A stretch of DNA of 64,000 nt. It comes from Schizochytrium sp. TIO01. Its lineage: Eukaryota; Sar; Bigyra; Thraustochytrida; Thraustochytriidae. A program made the position numbers and the translations under genes. The notes under the pieces are model-generated. The model was given only the letters and a program-made list of their open reading frames with translations, was not told the DNA's origin and made no database searches. This document shows positions 1 to 10,800 of the stretch, piece after piece (within the stretch, counting starts at the first letter, position 1; each line of letters starts with the position of its first letter). The stretch lies in the NCBI GenBank assembly GCA_004764695.1, contig SMSO01000035.1:4159040-4223039 (forward strand), read 5' to 3'.

Positions 1-1214
1 CTTGCTGTTATTTTCGAGCTATCTGCCAGTACATACAAACAAACACCTATTAAGACGAGCTTTCGCAATCAATGACAAATCGCAGAGACTGGTAGATTGA
101 GGGACCACGTGGAGAAATGAAAATGAAACACCAGCAGAAATTGACTCGTTTTGATTCGATCTCGTTGGTTAAAGCTGCCAAAATGCTTTAGCTTCTCGTC
201 AAGACACATGCATGCCTTCGCTTAGCTTGAATGCGCCGGTATTCCTTGTCAAGTTGCCGATTTGCAAGAATTTAAGGAAACCTCAATTCACATGCAGCGA
301 TGTAAGAAACTGACTTTGAAGAAGCTCCACATGAACGGTAGAAGACATCTCGAGCGTGCAGGTTTTGACATCTATGCAAGATCTGATGAAAAACCTTGAG
401 CATCTTGCAATTGAATACCTGTGTTTGTAGGGTGATTACATTCGAGCTAAGCTATTACGAAATAGAAATGGTTATCAAATTTGCATTGAGAGCGGTCCCT
501 TTTCAAAGAGCAGGGAGATATGAGAGATCGCAAGCAAATTCGCTGCCTGGTGAAAATAAATGTCAGTTGGTCAGCGATAGGAGCCACTCGGGCTTGACTT
601 TCCAAAAGGCAATCAATTGCATCTAACTCGCTAGCCAGCTGGCACTTTTCGAGCAGCTTGAAGTTGGGCTTGGCGTCATCTTCTCGCCTCATTTGTGCCT
701 GAAGATGACAGGTTTCACCCAACGAAATTGGGTTCGAGGTTTAAGAAAAAAGCCCTTTAATTTTTTATAATTTATTTTTTAATCTTCCCAAGAATTTCGA
801 TTAAAACTTGCAAATTATAAGAAATAGAATCCTAAACAGCGCCAAACAAAGGGTTTTTAATGTAGGTACGTACGATGTCTAAGCTTGAGAACACCCGAGC
901 AGCGACCAGGTTTCACAACTGGACTGCCCTCAAAGCCCCTGCTTTCGGCTGGAAAGTAGTACTTACTACCCTCAATTGCCGTCGCTGTGCCTGGCACAGA
1001 GCAATCAGGTTGTGCAGAAAGCTTTTTATGTTTCGTAGGCATCACAGAAGTAGAAGAAACTTGATTTCTTTCTCGATCGTATTACTTCTGCAAAGTCTTC
1101 ACAAGAAGAGGCTCTTCTGTAGCGCTGCGTAGGTAAGGCGTAGAGAGGTAAAGTGATTGAATTACTTAGTTAGTGTTCTCTCAATTTCATAATTCGTGTA
1201 TATGGATGAATAGA

Positions 1215-1299
1215 TTTCTTTCTTTCTTTCTTTCTTTCTTTCTTTCATTCATTCATTCATTCTTCTTTAATTCGCTCGCTCGCTCGCTCATTCGTTCGC
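1215..1299. repeat. Compound microsatellite TTTC / ATTC / GCTC
   Basis: An uninterrupted TTTC run passes into ATTC repeats and then, after a short spacer, into GCTC repeats. Each block differs from the one before it by one or two base changes in the tetramer, which suggests replication slippage followed by motif drift. Confidence 0.9.
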
Positions 1300-1523
1300 C
1301 TGAAGCAAAAATCCACTTCCGTCGACCTCGAGGCTGAGGAGAGCACGTATGGGGAAACGATGGCTCTCGAGGTCTTCAAAGCGGCCTCCGCTCGTGCGTT
1401 CATGGCTGAGCGTTATTAGTTCACAGGAACGCGCGAAAGAATCAATCTGAGGCGAGATCGAAACGAAGTCGGAAAGTTGAATCAAATGAAATGATTCCAA
1501 GTTGTTAAAAAATAAAAATAAAA

Positions 1524-1562
1524 AAAAATAACAACAATTATTTACTGATTGTTGTTATTTTT
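1524..1562. repeat. Perfect 15-bp inverted repeat with 9-nt loop
   Basis: The left arm at 1524-1538 ends in AATAACAACAAT. The right arm at 1548-1562 begins ATTGTTGTTATT and pairs with it without mismatch. The stem is almost all A/T, so its biological role is doubtful. Confidence 0.7.
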
Positions 1563-2091
1563 AATCTGTTTACTACTACAGAAGGCGAGAGAGGAAGAGA
1601 GTTTTGCAAGAGGTATTTTAAAGTGAATCAAATCAAAAGTGAACAGCGTGCAAATCCACTATAGACTTTGCTTGCAATGTGGCAGTGCTCGTGTGAACGA
1701 ACACCAAATGGAGCATTCCCTTGCATGGCAGTCGAAAATGAAAATACGTACGCATATGCTGGGAACAGACTCAGATATCTGCACAATCTTAACTAACGCA
1801 ACTCAAGATGGGTCTTAGGTGTGCGAAGCTTGGTTCTTTCAAAAGTCAAGAAAAGGAAAAACATGTTATTTCAACTTTAATTTAATTTTAAAGCAAACAT
1901 TGATCATTGCGTGCATGTTAAAGAGATAGTGAAAAAGATAAGAAGTTGAAAATGAAGTACATCTAAGCACGAAGAACCTTCCATAGAAAAAATACTTAAG
2001 AAGAAGAAGAAGAATTCGTACTGCAATACATACGTGTTCACATACGTATACTGTCTATAAATCTATAAATAGAACAGAAGAAAGAAAGAAA

Positions 2092-2222
2092 GAATTTAGA
2101 AATAAATAAAGAAATAAATTTAGAAATAAATAAATAAATAAATTTAGAAATAAATAAAGAAATAAATTTAGAAATAAATAAATAAATAAATTTAGAAAGA
2201 AAGAAATAAATTTAGAAAGAAA
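2092..2222. repeat. AAAT/AAAG low-complexity repeat
   Basis: Imperfect tandem copies of a unit combining AAATAAAT with AAATTTAG fill this stretch directly before the GC-rich block. The long reverse-strand open frame over it encodes only leucine/phenylalanine repeats and is not a gene. Confidence 0.8.
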
Positions 2223-2667
2223 GAAGAAAGCAGACGCGAGACGGCATTCGCGAGGCGGCTCGGCGGCCGTCTGCGCGAGTCCGAGCGAGCGAGCAGAGCC
2301 AGCGAGGGAGCGGCGAGGCCCTCCCGCCCGGCGCACAGCCCCGCGGCCACCCGTCCTTCCCCGGAGGCCCCAGAGGCACGCCCCGCGGCCCCCATCGCGC
2401 ATTCGATTCCGCGCTTTTCTTAGTGCCGCCTTTTCAACCCTCGTAATCTTCCCATATCACCGCATTGCAATCCCAGCCAGCCAGCCAGCTAGCTCCGCAG
2501 CCAGCAAGCCAGCAAGCCAGGAAGGCATCCCAGACGCAGGCCGGCGGCCGAGCGGCGAGACCAGCAGCGCACGGGCGCCTCCGCCTCCGCCGCGCAGCGC
2601 AGCCTCAGGAGGAGAGCAGCCCATCAGAGCGGCGACGAAGTCGAGAAGGGAACGCCCCTTGGGAACA

Positions 2668-2719
2668 GAACGTTCTTTGTTTTTGAGAACGGTGAACGTT
2701 CCGGTGGGAGAGAACGTTC
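2668..2719. promoter_or_regulatory. Three GAACGTTC palindromes (heat-shock-element-like)
   Basis: Perfect 8-bp palindromes GAACGTTC occur at 2668-2675, 2694-2701 and 2712-2719. Each fits the heat-shock-factor unit pair nGAAnnTTCn, and the first is preceded by another GAA unit in phase. They lie 206-257 bp before the ATG at 2925. Heat-shock control of the CCCH gene is inferred; they may lie in the promoter or in the 5' leader. Confidence 0.45.
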
Positions 2720-2752
2720 TGCGGAGCGAGTGTTTGAGTGTTTGATTTGTTT

Positions 2753-2801
2753 ATTGATTGATTGATTGATTGATCGATTGATTGATTGATTGATTGATTG
2801 A
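2753..2801. repeat. GATT tetranucleotide microsatellite
   Basis: About twelve GATT units with one GATC interruption lie between the palindrome cluster and the start codon of the CCCH gene. Confidence 0.9.
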
Positions 2802-2924
2802 ATTGTTGATATTATTGTCTGTGTTGCTATTATAAGTGGATAGTGGAAAGAAGGAAGCAAAGCAGGCGAATCGAAGCAGAAGAGTCAGGCAGGGGGCATC
2901 AGAGTCGATAAAGGCGAGGGCTTG

Positions 2925-5772
2925 ATGGCGAACCTCGTGGCGGAGGCGCTGGAGAAGCTGGAGCAGAGCGCCAGACCATCGTCGGAGGGCATGGAGGCGT
3001 CCGGCGGCGTTTCTGGAGAGCCGAGAGCCGCGCAGGAAGGCCCGCTGGGCCCGACCTCGAGCTCGACGAGCTCATCGTCGTCCAGCTCGACGACGAGCTC
3101 CTCCTCGTCAAGCTCGTCGTCGTCGTCTTCTGCAGGAAGCAACAGCAATGCATCCACGAACTCGTCGGCAGCGTCTAAAACGGCGACGGCAGATGGAACT
3201 AACCTCGCCGCAGCTGATGTGAACAGCGCACAGGAAATGGTGCACTCGAGAAGCGGCGAGGAAGAAGCCATGTTCCTGAACATGTCGTCCTCAGGTAAGG
3301 CTGGAGACAACAACTCCACGACGAGCGGAGCGAGTTTCGACAGCAACGATCTCCAAATGCAAATGCAAATGCAGCAACAGCAACAGTTTCAACAGCAACA
3401 ATTTCAACAGCAATTCCAGGGCCTCGAAGGTATTGACGAGGATGGCGACGACGCTATGAAGCTCTTGGGCTCGGTGCACGGGTCACAGGCTAACCTACAA
3501 AACCTGCAGAACCAGCAGAACCAGAAGCAAGAACACACGAAAGGAGGATCTGTACAAGACAGAGCTTTGCCGCAAGTGGCAGCAAACGGGCTCATGCAGG
3601 TACGGAGACAGGTGTCAGTTCGCGCACGGGCTTTCGGAGCTGCGCGCGTTGGTGAGACACCCGCTGTACAAGACATCCATGTGCAAGAGTTTTGAGGCCA
3701 CTGGCGAGTGTCGCTATGGCAACAGGTGCAGATTTATTCATGATGAGGACGAGGACTATCTCACCAACCTGCCCAGAGGTGTCGCCACTCTCAACATCAT
3801 GCCCGCAGATGATCCTTCCTTCCGACGCGTGCCGTCGGCGCCAGCAAACCTTGACACGTACAAGCAACAGTCTCAGACGCCGCTCACAGCTCACCTATTT
3901 GCCCAGCAGCAGAACCAGAACCAGAACCAGCCTCGACAGAGCTCCCAACAAAACCAGAACCTCAACCAACAGCAACAACTTCAACTCCAGCACCAAAACC
4001 AGCACGGTAGCAGCCAGCACCTTGCAGGAGCCATGCAGTCATCGATCCCGCGCGTACAGAGCTCACAGTTTCATGGACTGCCCTCTTCACAGTCGCATAT
4101 GCTCCACCAGCAAAACCAAAATCAGAGTCAGCAGAGCCATGCAGACTTTCTCACGCAAAATGGATATTCTTCATATTCCGGAGGCAACAACAGTAACGGT
4201 GGCAACAATGGAAGCAGTGGAAATGGAGCACAGCGTACCGAGAGACGCGTGCGATACGCAGACGGTGCACACCCGGGAAGCAGCAACATGGTTGCAACGT
4301 CGCATATGCAGACGGGAAGGAACAGTATGCATGCAGGCTATGATGCAATGGGCATGGGCGTGAACTATGAAGGCCTGGGCCGCGACGAAAGCATGGGAAG
4401 CGGGTACCCGTATCGTGACGGCTTGGGCGTGATTGGAGAGAACCGCTTGGGTGGAGGCCTTCCGTCGTCGCGATCCATGATGAACATGAGCATGCGGCAC
4501 GCGGAGTCTACGAGCAACCTGGGAGGGCTTTCTGCCTCGTCCTCGGTGGGCCTGGGCCTCCCGTCCAACTTCTCAGACTTTCAGAGGGCTATGCAGCGTT
4601 CACCGTCACAGGCAGATCTCGTGCGACAGCAGCTCATGCAATTCAGCGCTGGATCTGGGGCTGGGGAGGACCCTATGAACGGACTTTTTGCATCAGGTTT
4701 TGCACCGCACGATGCAAGCCAGATTCCGGTGGCCGGGTCCTCGTCAATGTCCAACCCGATGAATTTCAATACACCTGGTTTTGAGGAGAATGGCTCAGGA
4801 CCACCGTCGCCAACATCTCCGCCTAGAGTGCATGGAGCGGGGTCGGACGCAGAGCTTAGCGCCTCGGCGTCTGCTATAGCCCTCTCGACGCTTGAATCGC
4901 CAGAATCCCGGCCACGAGGGGGGAACTCTCGTGTGCTCTCTACAGCAGAACGCATGAGCTCGATCCAGCTACCGCCCTCGGTTGACCAGGCTGTCTCGCC
5001 GCCGAGCATGGGCATGAGTCGTAGCGCTTCCCAGCCCGCTTTTCAAATTCAACAACAACAACAACAGCAACAGCAACAGCAGAATATCAACAATGCCTTC
5101 GCCAACTATGGCGTAGGCAGTCTTCAGACTCAGCCAGAGTACCAGCAAGGATCGTACTCACCCCAATATTTGCAACAACCGCATCAACAGCATCAGCAGC
5201 AGTCACCTCACACTCCGTCTCCCGAGGCCTCTGCTATGTTTGTGAACCGGTCTCATTCACCTAACGCATATGGCAGGGCACAAACCAGTGGTATCACTTT
5301 GCAAGATGATGCCTTTGGCAATAGGGCCCCGCCGCGTTCCATGTCAATGCAGTTTCTTGGACAACAGCAGCAACAACCCTCACTCCACCAACATCAACAG
5401 CACCAGCACCACCAACATCAGCAGCACCAGTCCCAGGTGCACTCCGCCGCGAGCATGAATGCATTGTCTTCACAAATGGGCGGACTTGGCCTCGGAGCTC
5501 AAGCATCCAACGCGTACTATGAGCAAGCGCGCGAACCGGAGCTTGACCCCATCCGCAAGGTCGCCAGCGTCAATTCTTTATTTCCAGGCCCGTTCTCCGC
5601 ATCTGCGCATGAACTTCAAATGCAACAGCAGCACCTCCAACAGCGTCAGCAGCTACAGCAGCAACAACAGGCGCAGATGCACCGGAACGATGGCTTTGGC
5701 TTTTTCCACCAAAGTGTGAATAGCGAGTCGGACCGCGCCGCTTATGATTATGGCGATGGACCAGCTTTTTGA
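2925..5772 (+). CDS. Tandem CCCH zinc-finger (TTP/ZFP36-type) RNA-binding protein, with a frame break
   Basis: Two C-x8-C-x5-C-x3-H fingers lie in one frame: Cys/His codons at 3568, 3595, 3613, 3625 and again from 3682 to 3741. They are separated by exactly 18 residues, and each is led by YKT, as in tristetraprolin-family proteins that bind AU-rich mRNA elements and promote decay. The long C-terminal part (to 5772) is rich in Q, N, S and H, with polyQ near 5048. The N-terminal part (from ATG 2925; serine tract, then Q-rich and acidic) reads in a different frame. The switch must fall between about 3484 and 3546, because a stop at 3457 closes the finger frame upstream. A one-base indel, a +1 frameshift or a very short intron could explain it. 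The total is roughly 950 residues. The family call is firm; the N-terminus is not. Confidence 0.85.
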
Positions 5773-6808
5773 CGAATCATCATTTCACCCTAATTTATGC
5801 CAGTATGCTTGCTCATCATTACGCACATAATAATTTTTTACATTCACTTTTTATACATCAACATAGACCTTTACATACCCTGTATTTACTGATATCCCAA
5901 TTGATTTCTGCTTTAGAACTACTTTGTCAACGCGATTGCGAAAATTGTAGATGTTTTTGTTTTTCGCTTTTCTTTTTTCTTTACACTACAGTCAGGTTCA
6001 GGAAGATCGGTGTCGGCAGCAAAAGTTCTTCTACTTGTTATTATTGCTGCCATTGCGAATGGAAAATTAATGCAAAATCTTGATTGAACGTTTTTGAGGT
6101 GGATGATGTATGGTTTTATGGTTATCCTCCAAATTTTTCGCACTCAGGCCTAGTTGTAAACAGTAGTTTCGACACATACTAAAAGGCTCTGGTCGGTATC
6201 CGTGGCTGCACTTTCAATAGATATAAAATAAAGTATCTAAATTGTCCCATTCTTGGTGATCTCGCGTCATTGTAATAATAACCCAGTGGTAGAACTGGTT
6301 TGGCTATATATGAACATCTTAACACAAGTTGAAAATACAGAAATAAGAAAACCTCAAGATAGTTTATTCCTAGCCAAGATGTGCAACATAAAGTTTTCTC
6401 CTTGTGAAATTTTTAATGTCCATGGTGCTATGGTAATCTCAGGTTTTTATTCCTACTCTCTCAAAACAGTCAGAGGCTTCTCTGAATCCTTTATTTTGAT
6501 TTATTTATTATTTATTTATTAAAAGTAATTTTTAAAATGAGTAGTAGATATGTATGTATGTAGTAGTATATAGGCGCTAGGTAGGTAGTAAAAAAATATA
6601 ATTATGATAATAATTCTATAGCTTTATTGGTAAATAGAGAGGAATCTAAATCGTAAAGCTACCAGGCAGATCGTCATTGCTGCATTGCAAATCACACGTG
6701 TTTGCTTGAAAGCTAAGTTCGCCGCTCACGTTTGCACGCTGCAGCTCTTCTCTCTCCAGCCTCCAAGTCATTTGGATAGACATCTTTGTTTCCAGAATAT
6801 AAAAGAAG
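5773..6808. other. Intergenic region between the CCCH gene and ATG12
   Basis: AT-rich 3' flank with no convincing coding sequence. An AATAAA at 6227-6232 is the first clear poly(A)-like signal after the CCCH stop codon. A GTAT/GTAG repeat patch lies around 6545-6590. The promoter of ATG12 presumably lies within the last few hundred bases. Confidence 0.5.
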
Positions 6809-7093
6809 ATGGAGGCGGAGGCGGATCCTCAGGGCATCTTTGCTGTGAAGGTAAACCTCGTGCCTGCCAACGCACCAGTTCTGCGCGAACGCGTATTAAC
6901 ATTCAAATCAAATGCTCGCGTCTACGACCTTCACCGCATGCTCCGAGAGAGGCTTAAGCTGGATACGCTCTTCCTTATTGTGGAGACCTGCTTTGCCCCC
7001 ACACTGGACCAGGAGCTTGGAGAGCTGTCAAAGAACTTTGGTCGCAACGGAGTGCTGCACATCACGTATGGACCGCAAGCCGTCTTCGGGTGA
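6809..7093 (+). CDS. ATG12: Autophagy ubiquitin-like protein ATG12
   Basis: This small protein (94 residues) has the ubiquitin-like fold signature of ATG12. It has an early 'AP-L' turn, a central strand-turn ending in CFAPTLDQELGEL, which matches the family's 'FAP-D--LG-LY' motif, then 'NFGRNGVLHITY'. It ends exactly in a glycine. In known systems ATG7 and ATG10 join that C-terminal glycine to a lysine of ATG5. The ATG12-ATG5 product, with ATG16, acts as the E3-like factor for ATG8 lipidation at the phagophore. Human ATG12 has a long extra N-terminus that is missing here, so this is close to a minimal domain. The residue before the glycine is Phe where most relatives have Trp. The ATG is preceded by AGAAG and is the first in-frame Met. 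Confidence 0.88.
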   Translation: MEAEADPQGIFAVKVNLVPANAPVLRERVLTFKSNARVYDLHRMLRERLKLDTLFLIVETCFAPTLDQELGELSKNFGRNGVLHITYGPQAVFG

Positions 7094-7887
7094 AGATAAA
7101 ACAGTCCAATCATATTTGGCGATCGCAGTGAAGTTGTCCTACCCTTATACCGACCGCAAAACCTCTGGCATACGACATAAACACTACAGAATCGCCTGTA
7201 CGATGCAGTACTTGCAGTTTCCTTTTTCTGCGTTCGTACGTTGACAGGATATAACTTTGAGAAAATGATATCTTTGTGGCGTGGATGCTTCAAATCACAC
7301 GGTAATTAGAATATGTAAGGGGAAAGCACCTTCTTTCACAAGACCACATTCAAGGAGATGCTCAGCTATGGCTAATATTTATGATGTGACAGAGCTTTCA
7401 TTCCCTTTTCATGTTTTGAAACCTCACGAGGCTCTGTTAAAAGGGTCTCATTTTACACCACCATATCAATTCCAAGACCTGCTTAACTTTGCATGGATGA
7501 CAATTATTGACTCTAATGGAGCTGGTTCATGAGTAATTCCTTTAAAAAGCAGATATGCTTAGCTGCGTCTGGTTGATCAATGCACTTCTAGTTGAGGACT
7601 AGGTGCGAAAGAAAATAAAAATGAAGAAAGACCTACTAGAAAAGCAACCACCTCTGCGGGCTAATTACTATATAATTTGACTGATTAGTTCTTATAAAAT
7701 TGAAGAATTGAACAACAAAATCAAGATCAGGAATCATATCTATCTTGGGGACACACAGACTAGAAAGAGCCTCGAAGTCACACAGAGTGCATCTACCTTG
7801 TCTATCTTGGCATAAAGCAATAACGTGAATTTCAAAATACGTGACGAAGTAGAATTGAGCGGTGATGGAGTTTATTATCTCGATTGT
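7094..7887. other. Convergent intergenic region
   Basis: This lies between the ends of ATG12 (+) and the Aquarius-like gene (-). No coding sequence is recognised. A reverse-strand AATAAA (TTTATT on the + strand) at 7871-7876 lies 11 bases past the stop of the Aquarius-like gene. Confidence 0.5.
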
Positions 7888-10800
7888 TTATTTGGCAAGG
7901 GTCGGAGGAAGCGGAGGTGGAGGAGGCATCTTGGGTGGCATCGCCACCGCAGGTCGAGGGCGGTTCCATAGCATCACCGCAACAAGGCCACCCAAATGGC
8001 CCAAATTCTGAACAACATAGACATTCTTGTCATCATCGAGCTTTTTCACAGGAACAGCTGCGGTAGAAGAAGTAGACGGAAGACTAGCCTCGGTCTGCGC
8101 TTTGCCTTGTTGCTTCTTCTCGGCATCTTCTTCTTCTTCTTGTTCACCAGTTTTGACTTTCTTAGTTTCCGGCTCGGAATCGGGAGAGTCGCCATCAGAA
8201 GGAAGAGGAGGGGGGGGAGGAGGCATATTATTACCAGTGTCCTTGTAGAAGCTATCAAAGCGAAGACGCAACTTGCCATCAGATGAAGCCTTAACGAGAG
8301 GCGCAAAAATGAGATGGTTGCGGAAAACCTTAGCACACCCAACTACATAGAGACCCTTCCGTGCAGTTGCAGCAGCAAAAATGCTTCGGCGCGGATCTCC
8401 CATCAGGTCATCTTGTAAGGTGGAGGTACGCACCAACGACATGAGAACATAGTTGACAGACTCGCCAACGTGCTCCTCAAACGAAAGGATCGCACGAGGA
8501 AATGGTAATGGTGGGTTGGTGACACGTGCACGTGAGTGCAAGATGTCAATAATAAGAAGCTTTTGAGCTTGGTATGGCGTCATAATAATCACCTCCTTTG
8601 GTGGGTAGCCCATCGCCAACATGTACTGGTAAATGGCAACAACCCACTCAGCCTCCTCGAGGTTCTGGACTTCGCCAGGATGGGCAGTTCTCCGCTCACG
8701 TCCGGTAGCATTGATAAACTGCGTCCGGAGTGCAAAGCCAGGGTTTCCTCCAACCGCATCCGCTGGAGCATCGAGAAGTTTGTCGAGGGGTACCAAAGAA
8801 GGAGCAAAGTCGGCAAGGCCAAAGCGCTCGTCGAGTGTTGCATTGACGTTCTGCGGAATGGGCGGCCTATCGTAGCGAACGCCAAGTCTGCAAAGTTTCT
8901 CGAAAAGCGACGCAGTCGATGAACGTGGCCAAGGCATCTCTCCAGTGCGATCACCCGCAACGATCATTCGCGACAAACGCTTGCGATCGAGGCCAGAAAA
9001 CATGAGCAGTGCATCGCGCTCTAAGAGGCGTCCTGCATATAAGAAAATGATATGATCCATCACCAAACGCTTGCTGTTTCCCGAATGAATATACTGGATC
9101 ATATCCTCCACAGAGGCTACCACAATCTTAGAGTGATCGTGTAATACAAATTCCATTCGCGAGTTGAAATCCCAAATAAGTTCCAAAAGGCGATACGAGC
9201 TGAGCTCGTCAAACATGGCTCTGATCATGTACACTTCGCGCTTGTTCCGGTGTTTGCGGTCGTCGCGGTGACCAAAATAAAACGCGAACGGGAATGCTGG
9301 CACCACCTCACTTGCCTCATAGGCCTTGAGCTCAGGCTGCACATAAAGGCGGTAAAAATGCATAGCGGTCTCGCAACTAAAGTGGCTCGCACCGGCCACA
9401 CCGAGACCTGAGGCTATTTCCTCTACTTCGGCAAGGAGCTCGATACGGCGCTGCAGGCAGGCTGCAATGCGGCCCGAGATGTCTGGTCTACGAAGGCGGG
9501 TGAAAGCGTGAGCAGTTTCTTTTGCCAAGTATCGCGAGAGCTCGATTGCATGTGCATCGTCTGGCAAAACAATAAGCGTCTTCTCGGGGTTACCACCAAC
9601 GAGCTCTTCAAAGATGTCGCCAACGTAGCGGTTTGCACTGTAATGCACAAGGCGAAGACGGTCGTCTGTTGCGCGCTGCAACGCTTTACCATGGCCTAAA
9701 AGGAAATGTGCAAAGGCGTCCGGAAGAAGCTTTTGATCCGGTGTGTTTCGCAGCTGAGAGCACAGCGCCAAACCAACTCGCCGCGGTACATCATTAGCCC
9801 ATTTCCTGCGTACAATGACAAAACGTTGTGTGGATCCCTCTTCAAACTCCGGCATCTTGTCCTCGCAAATCCAGCGCAGGAACATCATTCCCGTTGCAGG
9901 GTTTACACTGCGGACTTGAGCAGGGTAAATAGCTGTAATCTCGCATTCCTTTTTGCTCTCTGGATCCACGCGAATCGCGCATATGACAACACTCAAGAGA
10001 GACACTGGCAGACTCGTCCACTCCGCTACGACTGGTCGCGGAGTCCCTATGAAGTTGCACTGCACCGTAGTCTTTGAAAGCAGCGAACATGGCATTGCCA
10101 TTCTTGCCCACCCCCCAAAGGTGATAACATTGTTCTCCAACTTGATGCCAAGCAGTTCGATCGCACGTTGTAAGTCATACGCCAGCGCATATCTCGCCTC
10201 TTCGGCCATATGCAGAATATTCTCCTCAATCATGGCCTCCTCAGACACGTGCTGCAAGCGGCACGCGAGCGATTCGCGAACCAGTGATGCTCTGCTGTGG
10301 CCTTCGTCTTCCAAACCGGGCAATTCGTGTTCCCACGTTTCACTCTTGCCACCAGGCAGCGTGAACCAAACCTTCAAGTCAAACTTCTCCTGTGTGCACT
10401 CCCCGAAGGGTTTCACAGGTCTATGTGCCACCTTGAGTACCTGGGTCAAAAAGGCCTTGCTTGAGGGCGGTGCAAGTTCCTCCACTGTGCAACGTTCAAG
10501 CGATGGCACGCGGTGCACGAAGAGTCCCAAATAATCACAGAACGCCAGGAGCTGCGAGACGTCAACAGCATCTAGAGCATTCTCCTCCACAATTAGATGC
10601 TGCGCCTGGCTCACAGGCACGAGCGTGATATTGGTAAGGATATCTTCGAAGTGGCGATGAATGATTCTCTGCATGAGTCGCACGCGAGCGATGCGGTGTT
10701 GCTTAACCTCCTCAGAACGTTTCGTGGCGCAGACTAGCGCCTGGTCGAGCTTTGCGAGCAGAAGACTCATCTCGCGATCACCCTCGTCCGCCTGAAGTTC

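Larger units (their letters stand above)
1..2924. other. Gene-free upstream region
   Basis: No open frame here looks like a protein. The stretch holds AT-rich sequence, several microsatellites (listed separately) and, from about 2240, a GC-rich block that probably contains the promoter and 5' leader of the CCCH gene starting at 2925. A 15-bp inverted repeat with a 9-nt loop lies at 1524-1562. Three GAACGTTC palindromes lie at 2668-2719. Confidence 0.6.

Noticed and set aside
2885..3402. Reverse-strand acidic/Leu-rich frames over the CCCH N-terminus
   Set aside because: Shadows of the serine and glutamine codons on the forward strand.
3295..3562. Intron from donor CAG|GTAAGG to AG at 3562 in the CCCH gene
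   Set aside because: The phase fits, but it would remove the conserved YKT before the first finger and has no pyrimidine tract. Kept only as a possible minor isoform.
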